From: Nostoc sp. UCD121
GTDB taxonomy: Bacteria; Cyanobacteriota; Cyanobacteriia; Cyanobacteriales; Nostocaceae
Assembly (NCBI RefSeq): GCF_014222285.1
Contig: NZ_JACKZS010000044.1
Span: 1 to 42,004, forward strand
Length of the DNA stretch: 42,004 bases
Direction: 5' to 3'
In this document: positions 7,992 to 16,215 of the stretch, in pieces
Layout: the number at the start of each line of letters is the position of its first letter
Numbering within the stretch: position 1 is the first letter of the stretch
Notes under the pieces: model-generated
Database searches by the model: none
What the model was told of the DNA's origin: nothing
Seen by the model: only the letters and a program-made list of their open reading frames with translations
Position numbers and translations under genes: made by a program

Positions 7992-10265
7992 CTACTTAAT
8001 TTCCCACCCCTTCGGTATTTTAGGCGGACACCAAAAGAGGTTTTTACTAGACACCCCAAGGGATTCCAGAATTCCTCGCATTATCTCTGTGCAATACATC
8101 CAGTGTCCCAAATCGTCATACATGCGATCAGGATTAAACTCGACATTGTAGTGCAGCACATTGGGAAGGTCTAAAAACTCATCATCGCTTTGGGGAGAAA
8201 GAAGCAAGAGATGAAATGGCTTCCCCTGGCATTGTTTTTCTAGCTTGTTGACTAAATCTATCACACCATCGCGTAGCTTGCCGCCGTAGGCATCGCTAAT
8301 TCCTGTACGAACGAAAAGCACTTTGTCGCAATGCTGCAATGCGTACCAAAATCTTTCAGAACGTGCTGTGTATCGAACCCGCATCCGTTCATAGATGGGA
8401 GACATATCACTCGTTGGGTCATCTGTTTCCTCAACTTCATGGGCAAAGGATAGACCCGACCACTTACTATGATAGATTCTACCTGCATCCTGGCTGTAGT
8501 GCAGGAAGGCAGGGTTCCACATATCATAAAAACCGTTTTCGATCGCATCCGCAACATCTGCAATATTAGTTGTGCGCGTTAAATCAAACGGAAAAGCGGG
8601 GCCATCGTACTCCATTTTATATAGCATCATGCGAACGGCACAGCGATCGCCAAGGGGAAGAATTGCCACACGGCTGATATCCGATAACTGACATTTGTAT
8701 TGGAAAAACACCGCAGACTTAGGTGGTGCTTTCACCCGGCTTTCTAGCCCATCTTTGCCAATCATCATGGTACGAAAGGGAATGTCGGGATGAAGCGGAT
8801 CTTCATAAACACCCGATGGCATGGCTTTAAGTGCGTTGCAAACCTCTGTCCACATCGGCTGGATGTTGTATTCGCTATCTGATTCGTTGATTATCCACAG
8901 GTGGCGTTCGTCCGCTTGCAAAATCCCCAGATGCCCGTCATAAAATAAAACTTGTGAGTTGTTTGGCGAAAAAAGATTGAAGGCGGCGCTATATTCTAAG
9001 TCTGCGCCAGGGGGGATATTTATTGTAGTTGCGATCGCACCATCTTCTTGCACAGCCAAGAAGGGGAGCGTCCCTGGCTTGACAGACTTTGCAATGTAAA
9101 TACCTGGTATTAATCCTGCCCTACTTTGTAATGCAGTTTGCAATTCTTGCCAATAGGGAGCGATCGTATAGCTGTATTGTGATGGATTAACAATCCGTAA
9201 ACGCTTCTCTTCGATACAGACAGAGATATGAAAGCCCGCATTGTCAAAGTAGATGGGAAATTCATTCGGTTGCTGGAAACGTTGTTTTTCTTTTACCAAT
9301 TCGTCTTTGTCGATGTCAAATAGGTGCTGATCGATCTGCTCATACATGAGGGTATGACCGATCGTGTTCGGGTGAGCCGGATCGAAAGATATTCCCCCTT
9401 TCCATCGTCCTTGTCCATCATCCAAGGCTGCCAACCAATCTAGTACAGTTACATCCCAACTTAGCATTCGGTTGTGTGTGTCTCGGAGCAGCCAGTAATG
9501 CTCCTGAGAATAGTCGCCATTAGGATAGACTCCTCCCAGAATCGGAATTGCTCCAATGTCCCGCGTCATTTTCACCAACTGCTGCAAGCCACTTTCAAAC
9601 CGCCGTTGTACCGCCCGCCGTTCGTGAGGGGAACAGTAAGCTAACCCTTCGTTGCCCAGAGAAAGAGCAATAATCACGATATCTGGTTTTTCTGGGGTGA
9701 CAAACCAGGGGAATCGAGCGATCGTTCTGCTAACATTCGCCCCCACCTCCGATACATTCACCAGTTGATGCCCATATTTTTGCTCTAAAGCCTGTGCTAA
9801 CAACCAGACCCAACCTTTCAAAAACCAGGCTTTATGACCTAATGCGACGGAACTGCCAATGACCACAATTTTGAGTCTCTCAGCCCTTTCTTCCACGGGC
9901 ATCTTGACAGTTGATTTCTCAAGGTATCCAAAGGGGTAAGGCTGTAAATAGCCGAATGCACCATCATCCACAATAATCGTGTCGGAATGATCCTCAGAAT
10001 CAATTGGTATCCATCGGTTTGTATCTAGTAAGCTCTCCCATCGAGCATTACCGTTGGCATCAAGGCGGACGTACTTATATTCAACTCTCTGTTGACCGCC
10101 TGAGTTTTGAATTTCAATATCTGTCCACCATAGAGGATAGCGATCGCCACTTGTACGCAGTTGGATACATTTTTTTATGTCCCACAGTCCCAACTCTGGA
10201 GTAGAACCGACCAGACCAACGGATTCACCTGTTTGCGTGTATGCACTGATCTGGAATCGATACAT
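7992..10265 (-). CDS. Multidomain protein: CBM20-like, SGNH hydrolase, duplicated module, DUF1796-like cysteine peptidase
   Basis: Residues ~1-100 look like a CBM20 starch-binding domain (GSTPELGLWD, then YPLWWTDIEI, VEYKYV, NRWIPI). Residues ~131-315 form an SGNH/GDSL hydrolase: VIGSSVALG holds the nucleophile Ser, LSLGNEG the block III Asn, and DPAHPN the Asp/His pair. Residues ~345-425 and ~440-523 are two copies of an unknown beta-rich module. Residues ~531-757 resemble DUF1796, a putative papain-like cysteine peptidase: ILPLGDRCAVRMMLYK and GPAFPFDLTRTTN. No signal peptide or membrane segment is seen, so a cytoplasmic role is likely, perhaps on glycogen or another glycan, but this is inferred from domains only. 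The ATG at 10265 gives a CBM that starts at its first strand. It is transcribed alone. Confidence 0.82.
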   Translation of the reverse strand: MYRFQISAYTQTGESVGLVGSTPELGLWDIKKCIQLRTSGDRYPLWWTDIEIQNSGGQQRVEYKYVRLDANGNARWESLLDTNRWIPIDSEDHSDTIIVDDGAFGYLQPYPFGYLEKSTVKMPVEERAERLKIVVIGSSVALGHKAWFLKGWVWLLAQALEQKYGHQLVNVSEVGANVSRTIARFPWFVTPEKPDIVIIALSLGNEGLAYCSPHERRAVQRRFESGLQQLVKMTRDIGAIPILGGVYPNGDYSQEHYWLLRDTHNRMLSWDVTVLDWLAALDDGQGRWKGGISFDPAHPNTIGHTLMYEQIDQHLFDIDKDELVKEKQRFQQPNEFPIYFDNAGFHISVCIEEKRLRIVNPSQYSYTIAPYWQELQTALQSRAGLIPGIYIAKSVKPGTLPFLAVQEDGAIATTINIPPGADLEYSAAFNLFSPNNSQVLFYDGHLGILQADERHLWIINESDSEYNIQPMWTEVCNALKAMPSGVYEDPLHPDIPFRTMMIGKDGLESRVKAPPKSAVFFQYKCQLSDISRVAILPLGDRCAVRMMLYKMEYDGPAFPFDLTRTTNIADVADAIENGFYDMWNPAFLHYSQDAGRIYHSKWSGLSFAHEVEETDDPTSDMSPIYERMRVRYTARSERFWYALQHCDKVLFVRTGISDAYGGKLRDGVIDLVNKLEKQCQGKPFHLLLLSPQSDDEFLDLPNVLHYNVEFNPDRMYDDLGHWMYCTEIMRGILESLGVSSKNLFWCPPKIPKGWEIK

Positions 10266-10596
10266 AGAGTTTATCCTGTTTTCGTGAGTACGATACCAAA
10301 CAGTCAGGCTGAAATATTTAAATCTACTTTGACAATATCACATAGAATTCTTAAGAATCTGGTATGGATCTTGTTAAGTATACTGAATCCATGATTAAAA
10401 TTAACCAAAGCTATGAGCAGCAAAGGTTTTTTACGATGAAATGGAATTTTTATAGAAGATTTTATACTTAGTCAAATAGACTATATTGTATTAAAAGTCT
10501 TTATACAACTAAGAACAAATCAACGAAAGGATAAGATTAAGTTAAATTTTTCCTTCAACGTCCCACTTAAAATTTGTGTGCCTGTTCTTAGCACGT
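10266..10596. other. AT-rich intergenic region upstream of the SGNH gene
   Basis: This region of 331 bases lies between two minus-strand genes and should carry the promoter of the SGNH multidomain gene. It is AT-rich. I see no RNA gene, repeat or recognisable operator in it. Confidence 0.5.
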
Positions 10597-12096
10597 CTAA
10601 CTGTTGATTTGCAGCAGGCGATCGCAGAAAAAGGGACGAAATAACTCACAGGCGAGACTTGCCTTCATGTCATGCAGATGCACTAACCCCATTTTTTGCA
10701 ACTGGGAACCTTGCACAGCCTCACAATCTACAGGACTTGACTGTCTAACGATTTCTATAAACGATGGCAATAAATCGGGATAGCGTTGCAAGTTCCACCA
10801 TTGCTGTTCTAGGTGGTCTCCATAGATAACGGCAGCGATCGCAGAATTTTCTAAGAGTTCTTCTAGGGTTATTATCTGCTGCTGTAGGTAATAAAATGCT
10901 AACTGCAACCGATAGGGATGTCCCCCCAACAGAGCGATCAGGCGCTGGGTTTGTGATGAGGTTATATCCTGTTCGCACCTATGTGCTAGATCCTGCACCT
11001 GAGCAAAGGTAAACTCAGGTAACTCAATAACCAACCCAGTATTCAAGAGAGAGGGATCGATAGAAGGAGGCATCAGAATTTCAGTCGAATGAACCGTCAC
11101 CAATCGCAGCTTGTGCCAAGGATTAATGTCTGCATCGGCTTCTTTACCTTGCTCAGACCATGTTCTTAAAAGTAGAAGAAATTCACGAGCAACGTCGGGG
11201 TAGGCAAAAAGCTGGTTGAGTTCATTGATCGCAATGACTAGGGGGCGATTCTCCCTTGAAGAGACTCCGCGATCAAGATTGGGTAAGATTACATCCTGGA
11301 AATAATCAGTGGTATTTGATTTGCTGCCCAAGGAGTTATTCCAAAAACTAGCACTCTCATTTGGCAAGTCTAACTGCTTACTGACTCTGGCACAGAACCA
11401 TTTTAGGAAGCGTTCTAGGTTCTGTAAAATCTCGTCGTTAGCAAGTTGCAAGTTCACGGAAACGGCGCGATGACCCTGGGAGTTAGCGTAAGCCAGGATG
11501 CGGGTCATTAGGGAGGTTTTGCCCATTTGCTTCGGGGCGCGGATGTTGATCAACACACCGGGTTGCTGGATGGCTTCATAACAAAGAGATTCGAGAATAG
11601 GACGGTCAATGTAGAAGACTGAATTCAGGGGCATCTGCCCTCCTGGCGTGGTTAGGAGACGAGGGTAAAGATTGTCTGACATTCGGCTCTCCCGTCCCTT
11701 CGGGAATCGTTCCATTTTGTGGGTTTGCCCTACACTACTACGAGAATCGCATCGAAGCAGTATGCGATCGCATACTTCAGCCGACGACATTAAGCCAATC
11801 TCGGCAAAATTGTCTTGATGAGGCTCCAGATAGAAATAATCATCCTTTAACAAAGTCATATTAAAGGCATTGAAGCAGCACTCCAAGGTTCGCTTATCAA
11901 CTCCTACTGAGCCAGTAAAAACCTTACTGAGGGTATTGGGGGTTAAACCTGTTTTCTCACTTAGGTCTTCGAGAGTGTATCGCTTAAAGTTTTGCTCAAT
12001 TTCTAACTGAGCTTTTGCCTGATTGAGTTTCCTTGAGCCTTGAGCCGTCAGAGTCGCACCCCGCTTTCGTAGATGATTTTTCGATTGTAATTGCAT
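10597..12096 (-). CDS. HTH plus AAA-like ATPase domain protein with altered Walker B
   Basis: This is a cyanobacterial AAA-like protein, probably a signalling ATPase. In the 499-residue form, residues ~5-90 hold a helix-turn-helix-like region (LEDLSEKTGLTPNTLSKVFTG) that may bind DNA or partners. The AAA-like domain spans ~150-490 with Walker A APKQMGKTSL at ~187-196. At the Walker B position the sequence is LVIAINELNQLF, where relatives usually have DEVD, so both acidic metal/catalytic residues nearest the strand are Asn. A conserved HSTEI follows. ATG 12096 is chosen because relatives begin with the MQLxSKNxLRKRG motif; an upstream in-frame ATG at 12165 would add 23 residues unlike the family. 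No partner gene adjoins it. Confidence 0.8.
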   Translation of the reverse strand: MQLQSKNHLRKRGATLTAQGSRKLNQAKAQLEIEQNFKRYTLEDLSEKTGLTPNTLSKVFTGSVGVDKRTLECCFNAFNMTLLKDDYFYLEPHQDNFAEIGLMSSAEVCDRILLRCDSRSSVGQTHKMERFPKGRESRMSDNLYPRLLTTPGGQMPLNSVFYIDRPILESLCYEAIQQPGVLINIRAPKQMGKTSLMTRILAYANSQGHRAVSVNLQLANDEILQNLERFLKWFCARVSKQLDLPNESASFWNNSLGSKSNTTDYFQDVILPNLDRGVSSRENRPLVIAINELNQLFAYPDVAREFLLLLRTWSEQGKEADADINPWHKLRLVTVHSTEILMPPSIDPSLLNTGLVIELPEFTFAQVQDLAHRCEQDITSSQTQRLIALLGGHPYRLQLAFYYLQQQIITLEELLENSAIAAVIYGDHLEQQWWNLQRYPDLLPSFIEIVRQSSPVDCEAVQGSQLQKMGLVHLHDMKASLACELFRPFFCDRLLQINS

Positions 12097-12258
12097 TTTT
12101 ACTTGGAAATAAAGTATAAAAATGTGCTTAGTAATTTGCTTACTAAATATAGATAACTGATGCACTTTACAAATTTATGCAGTATGGTTACAAATCTTAA
12201 GTGATTAGGCTATTGAGTAAAATTGGCACGTTGAGCCTATTGCCATTGGGTTTCTAAA

Positions 12259-12471
12259 TTGGCAAATACAGTATCAGAATTACATTTTGCTTACAGTGAC
12301 ATCAATAATTTTGCACAACTACTTATGGATGCAATTCAAAAAAGTCTATTCTCAAAGCGCCTGGGAGTCGGAGTTTGCTCTGGGAAAGTAAACAGAAGCA
12401 AGCAAGTTATTAACTTGGGGATTTTTCCAAAGTTAACAACGCCGTTAAATGAATGGTTGCGAGGCACTTAA
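12259..12471 (+). CDS. Possible small protein or gene remnant, 70 aa
   Basis: An open frame of 70 codons begins with TTG 12259 and has no clear ribosome binding site. The product (SELHFAYSDINNFAQLLMDA...) has no recognisable domain. It could be a fragment of a former gene. Kept only as a weak candidate; the surrounding 12097-12630 region otherwise shows nothing. Confidence 0.25.
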   Translation: MANTVSELHFAYSDINNFAQLLMDAIQKSLFSKRLGVGVCSGKVNRSKQVINLGIFPKLTTPLNEWLRGT

Positions 12472-12630
12472 ATTTTCGGTAGCTGAAACCAATATGGGGA
12501 ATGGCTTTGGGGATTTGCTGGTGCTAAATATTTAACTTTTTTCTTAAAGTTGTAAACCTTGGTAGTGTTAGGAATCGGGAATCTGTAGTGTTGATTCATA
12601 TCAAGCTAATATTAGCCTTCTGGAGGTTGT

Positions 12631-12873
12631 ATGACTTTTCTAATTCCTAATGAAAATAGCCAACCCAATCCTAGTCCTCACGATACTAACCCAATTGAAA
12701 GCCAAATTATGGCAATGACTACCAAAGAAGATTTGCAGCAAGAATTAGACTCAGTTCGCGCTAATTACCAAAAATGGCAAGCCAAAGACGATCAGACTGC
12801 AATAACAACACAAACTAGACTGGCGCAAATTATTCATCTCCGTGCTAATCAGATAGGAATTCAACTAACGTAA
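12631..12873 (+). CDS. Small hypothetical protein, 80 aa
   Basis: I do not recognise the family. The ATG at 12631 has a good ribosome binding site, GGAGG at 12622-12626, which makes it a credible gene despite its size. The N-terminal ~25 residues are Pro/Asn-rich and likely disordered; the rest is a probable amphipathic helix or short coiled coil (EDLQQELDSVRANYQKWQAK). There is no membrane segment or signal. A second methionine pair (MAM) at ~27 could be an internal start. A palindromic element begins 13 bp after the stop, so it is probably monocistronic. Confidence 0.6.
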   Translation: MTFLIPNENSQPNPSPHDTNPIESQIMAMTTKEDLQQELDSVRANYQKWQAKDDQTAITTQTRLAQIIHLRANQIGIQLT

Positions 12874-12885
12874 CAGTAGCAAGGC

Positions 12886-12989
12886 TATAGCAATCCTAAA
12901 TCATTCGTGAATAACAAGCTCTGCAACCTCTCAAAGAAATCACAGAACTGAACAAGGGCGGTTTTAACAACTCATTTAGGATTACTATA
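12886..12989. mobile_element. MITE-like element, ~104 bp
   Basis: The ends are inverted copies: TATAGCAATCCTAAAT on the left and ATTTAGGATTACTATA on the right, one mismatch over 16 bases. The interior has no coding capacity. A half copy of the end (GGATTACTATATA) also occurs near 5240. This is the form of a miniature inverted-repeat element; no transposase is present in the window. Confidence 0.55.
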
Positions 12990-13160
12990 TACCACTAAAT
13001 ACTATTAATATCTCTTAACCTTGTAATCGATTGAAAATATACATAGGGTTAGAATTACTTGAAGGAAGTTCTCATTTGACAATACTTCGCCAATTTACGA
13101 GGGTGAGTTGATGTATTAAAGTCATAATTCATTTTAATAAAAGTATCTAATTAACAATTT

Positions 13161-14192
13161 ATGAGACCTAAAGTTAAAGTTTTACTTGCTTTAATTCCCT
13201 TTTCGTTTATCCTTGGCAGTTGCCAAAAAGAAGACTTATCAGCAGCTAAATCATTTGGTGATTTATCCCAATCTTTAGCAATTGCCAACGAAACAATATC
13301 GGCTGATATTTATGCTTCCTGCGCCCGATCCGCAACTTGGGAAGCTTTGGGAACACAGCAAAGTAGAATAAATAGCAAAGATCGTTTGGATAAATGCGAC
13401 GAAATTTACCTTCCGAATTCACAAAATACTGAAATAGCTGGCAGCGTTTTAGTCAACTATGTTGCGGCAGTTGGAAATTTAGCCACTGAAAATGATAACG
13501 GCTTTACTCCTCAGTTAAATAAAATTTCAGACGGTTTAGGAAAGCTTGATATTGATGAAAATGCTCGCACAGCAGGGGTTAAGATTGCTGACTTTATTAC
13601 TAATCTTCTAGTTAAGGATTTTCGGCGAGATAACTTGAAAGTTACTATTGTTTGCACAGATCAAGATATTCAGAAATATTCTGCTTCTCTGTCCGATTTC
13701 ATTGAGTCATCTTATGTAAAGTCTTTGCTCAATGAAGAAATTACGCAGATTCATGAAAATTATGGTTTCTACATAAGTGAGGTAAATAAAAGATTACTAA
13801 AATTATCAAACCCAGAAGATGATCTACAAGATTTTAATGCACTTCAGACACAACAGACTTTATTAGAAGCAGAAGAACGAGCAGAAATTACCAAGGTAAT
13901 TGAACGTAAAAAACAGGGTTCATCCTACGTAGCTGCTATTCGTTCCACCGCAGAATTTCACCGCAAATTGAAGCGTGTTTTCAATAAAAATCGGGAAGAA
14001 CTCTCATCAGACCAAATTCAAAAATGCAATAAATATCGCTCTAAAAAGGAAAGCCTAAGTTTTCAAAATACCGATAAAGAATATGATGTTTGGAATCAAG
14101 AAATTACCACATCAGAGTTAAAGCAAGCCAAGAAAGTAACCAAGGAATACATTGACAAAGTTACTCCTCTATTTAATGAGATTCAAAATTAA
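13161..14192 (+). CDS. Putative lipoprotein of unknown function, 343 aa
   Basis: The N-terminus is a lipoprotein signal: basic MRPKVK, a hydrophobic core (VLLALIPFSFI), then lipobox LGSC with the acylated Cys at 21. The mature protein is mainly helical and rich in Lys/Glu/Gln, with likely coiled-coil segments around 195-260 (EDDLQDFNALQTQQTLLEAE). Four further Cys residues (CARSATW, KCDEIY, IVCTDQ, KCNKYR) could form disulfides outside the cytoplasmic membrane. No enzyme motif is seen. The next gene begins 39 bp after its stop on the same strand, so the two probably form an operon. Function unknown. Confidence 0.75.
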   Translation: MRPKVKVLLALIPFSFILGSCQKEDLSAAKSFGDLSQSLAIANETISADIYASCARSATWEALGTQQSRINSKDRLDKCDEIYLPNSQNTEIAGSVLVNYVAAVGNLATENDNGFTPQLNKISDGLGKLDIDENARTAGVKIADFITNLLVKDFRRDNLKVTIVCTDQDIQKYSASLSDFIESSYVKSLLNEEITQIHENYGFYISEVNKRLLKLSNPEDDLQDFNALQTQQTLLEAEERAEITKVIERKKQGSSYVAAIRSTAEFHRKLKRVFNKNREELSSDQIQKCNKYRSKKESLSFQNTDKEYDVWNQEITTSELKQAKKVTKEYIDKVTPLFNEIQN

Positions 14193-14231
14193 TTATCAAG
14201 GCAACGTTTGTAAATAAAATAAAGGTGACTT

Positions 14232-14612
14232 ATGACTACTGAACTAAATATAGATCATTTAAAAGAAATTCATGATCAACTAACTAATACAATTAAATTT
14301 CTCAGTGAAGAGGCTGGCAAAGCTAAGGACGATGAGAGAATTACTAGCAGACAATTTATACAGGCAAAAGATGAATGGGGCAAGTTGGAAATCAAAGCAA
14401 TTGAACTACAGGGTTTGATCGATGGGGTAAAACTAGGTTCTATACTCAATAACGATGTTAATAGTTCTTACTCACAAATTCTGAAGGCCACAAATAGCCT
14501 ACAAGAAGCTGCTAAAAAGATTGAGAAGTTTGGAGATTTTTTATCAGAAATAGCTAAAGTTATTGATACTGTTACTAGCACCATCAAAGCTATTAAACCG
14601 GTGGGCTTCTGA
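14232..14612 (+). CDS. Small helical protein of unknown function, 126 aa
   Basis: The protein is almost entirely helical, with heptad-like spacing (IDHLKEIHDQLTNTIKFL, then LQEAAKKIEKFGDFLSEIAK). It carries no signal peptide and no Cys or His motif. A ribosome binding site AAAGGTGA precedes ATG 14232. It sits 39 bp downstream of the putative lipoprotein and is probably co-transcribed. A role linked to that lipoprotein is plausible but not shown. I do not recognise a family; the C-terminus (VIDTVTSTIKAIKPVGF) is mildly hydrophobic and could associate with membranes. Confidence 0.7.
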   Translation: MTTELNIDHLKEIHDQLTNTIKFLSEEAGKAKDDERITSRQFIQAKDEWGKLEIKAIELQGLIDGVKLGSILNNDVNSSYSQILKATNSLQEAAKKIEKFGDFLSEIAKVIDTVTSTIKAIKPVGF

Positions 14613-14669
14613 CTTTTCGTAATTAAAACATTTACCAGGTAAGTAATTTACTGGATATTAGACTAAAAG

Positions 14670-14978
14670 TCTTTTCATCAGGCAGTTGAGGTTACGATTG
14701 CAGTAGCGCTTTGAAAAAATCTCCATATCGATTTTCATCCTGACACCAACTCTCAAACTTGCGGAACAGGGGATAAATTTGGTGTTCTGGATGTTTTTCC
14801 ATGTGGCGATACACCAAAATATAGCGCGTAACTCTGCTTCCTGCGCCGAAATATCCAACTGCGCCGCAGCTTCAAAGTCAGTGGTGTAAAACCGGGGTGT
14901 TAGTAATGTTTCCTGAACAGGTGCTTTCACACCTGACTTCAGCAACTCAGGTTTGGAGGTTTCCAGAGACTTAACCAT
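14670..14978 (-). pseudogene. acsF: Remnant of Mg-protoporphyrin IX monomethyl ester cyclase (acsF / chlE)
   Basis: The first 53 codons read like the N-terminus of AcsF ([14 protein letters not shown], then ELRAI). At about 14819 the frame breaks. The next frame gives the AcsF segment [20 protein letters not shown] and then [17 protein letters not shown], which in intact proteins lies roughly 130-140 residues further on. So an internal deletion with frameshift has removed the first diiron ligands. A stop at 14692-14694 stands where relatives have Gln (CAA to TAA), and the rest is missing. The enzyme would form the isocyclic ring of chlorophyll using oxygen. The remnant is divergent from ho and hemN, the partners of the low-oxygen acsF copy in other cyanobacteria; an intact copy must exist elsewhere. 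Confidence 0.85.
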
Positions 14979-15399
14979 AAGAATCCTTTTATTATTTTAT
15001 GTTTCAAAAGTTATATAACCATAAATAGCCTATTGAGGACATCAGTTAAATTATTGAAAGTAAATTGTGAGACATAAACTTATCGTTCATTGTTTCAGGA
15101 GAGTTTAAATGCCTATGTCACAACCATTTTTGTTACTACTCAACTGGGATGTGCCTGAGCATAAGTATCAGAAAAACATAAATAAATACTAATATCTTTC
15201 ATAGTTATATATGAATTAATAGTTAAATAATCTTAGGAGAAATAAAAATACCTGGATTTACATCGGCAGTGGTACTTGCTGGATAGACTGATGCAGATCC
15301 TCTCTAAACCTAGAATAACAATCTTGTAGCTGGAATTGGTAGGCATCCTAAGTCGGTGGCTGTCCAGAAACCTTGCGCTTGAAAATGAAGGAAGCAACA
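14979..15399. other. Divergent region between acsF remnant and heme oxygenase
   Basis: This 421-bp region should contain the heme oxygenase promoter and the former acsF promoter. It holds one short open frame with a good ribosome binding site (15109-15192). From ~15240 to 15370 there are coding-like stretches in changing frames, possibly another decayed gene, which I cannot identify. No clear operator was recognised. Confidence 0.4.
15109..15192 (+). CDS. Candidate 27-codon small ORF
   Basis: ATG 15109 is preceded by AGGAGAG at 15097-15103 at good spacing. The frame MPMSQPFLLLLNWDVPEHKY... ends at TAA 15190-15192. It may be a leader peptide of the heme oxygenase transcript or the first codons of a decayed gene. 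Too short to test by eye. Confidence 0.2.
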   Translation: MPMSQPFLLLLNWDVPEHKYQKNINKY

Positions 15400-16116
15400 A
15401 TGAGTAGCAATCTCGCCATCAAACTGCGTTCTGGAACTCAACAAGCCCACACATCAGCAGAAAATGTGGGATTCATGAAATGTTTTCTACAAGGAGTGGT
15501 GGATAGAGACTGCTTTGCCAAGTTCTTAAGTAACTTGTATTACGTCTACAGCGAACTAGAAGCGGCGTTAGATAGCCACGTAAAGCATTCTGTTATTAGT
15601 GCGGTTTACTTTCCTGAACTTAATCGCCAATCCTCGCTCGAAAAAGACATGGTGTTCTATTATGGGGATAATTGGCGAGAGCAAATTACACCCTCACCTG
15701 CTGCTCAAAAGTATATTGACCGCATTCGGGAAATTTCTGCTAGTGAACCGACTTTATTGCTAGGTCATGCCTACACTCGCTACATGGGCGATCTTTCTGG
15801 GGGTCAAATGCTACAAAAAGTTGCTCAGTCAGCCCTGAAGCTTTCTGGCTATGAAGGCACATCCTTTTACAATTTTGAGCAAATTCCTGATAAAAAGGCA
15901 TTTAAGGATAAGTATCGTCAAGTATTAAATGCATTACCCGTTGATGATATAACAGCAGAACGGATTGTTGCAGAAGCTAATAATGCCTTTGGGTTGAATT
16001 TGCAGATGGCTCAAGAGTTAGAGGGAAGTTTAATTAAAGCACTCGGCCAAGTCCTGTTTAATAGTCTAACTCGTTCCCAGAATTCAGGTAGCACTGAAAT
16101 AGGTGCGGCTAATTAA
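15400..16116 (+). CDS. ho: Heme oxygenase (biliverdin-forming)
   Basis: Heme oxygenase opens heme with O2 and reductant (usually ferredoxin) to biliverdin, Fe2+ and CO, feeding phycobilin synthesis in the cytoplasm. The proximal heme ligand is His17 in QQAHTSAENV; the distal-helix motif GDLSGGQ lies at ~130-136, within LLGHAYTRYMGDLSGG. ATG 15400 is used because the family begins MSSNLAIKLRSGT and GAAGGAAG precedes it; an in-frame TTG at 15373 would add nine residues. The length of 238 residues is normal. It lies 99 bp upstream of hemN in the same direction, next to a decayed acsF. That context suggests the low-oxygen isoenzyme (ho2) known from Synechocystis, usually activated by the MarR-type regulator ChlR, which is not in this window. 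Confidence 0.93.
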   Translation: MSSNLAIKLRSGTQQAHTSAENVGFMKCFLQGVVDRDCFAKFLSNLYYVYSELEAALDSHVKHSVISAVYFPELNRQSSLEKDMVFYYGDNWREQITPSPAAQKYIDRIREISASEPTLLLGHAYTRYMGDLSGGQMLQKVAQSALKLSGYEGTSFYNFEQIPDKKAFKDKYRQVLNALPVDDITAERIVAEANNAFGLNLQMAQELEGSLIKALGQVLFNSLTRSQNSGSTEIGAAN

Positions 16117-16119
16117 GTT

Positions 16120-16158
16120 TGTCATTGGTCATTGGTCATTTGGTCATTAGTCAATAGT
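16120..16158. repeat. Heptanucleotide short tandem repeat
   Basis: Repeated TTGGTCA / TTAGTCA units lie in the gap between heme oxygenase and hemN. The same repeat type occurs at 28567-28632 and 28717-28735. It separates two genes expected to be co-transcribed. Confidence 0.7.
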
Positions 16159-16215
16159 TCTTGCTCCCTACTCCCTATTCCCCTTCGCTTCACACATTCA
16201 TTGGAAAGCAACTCA

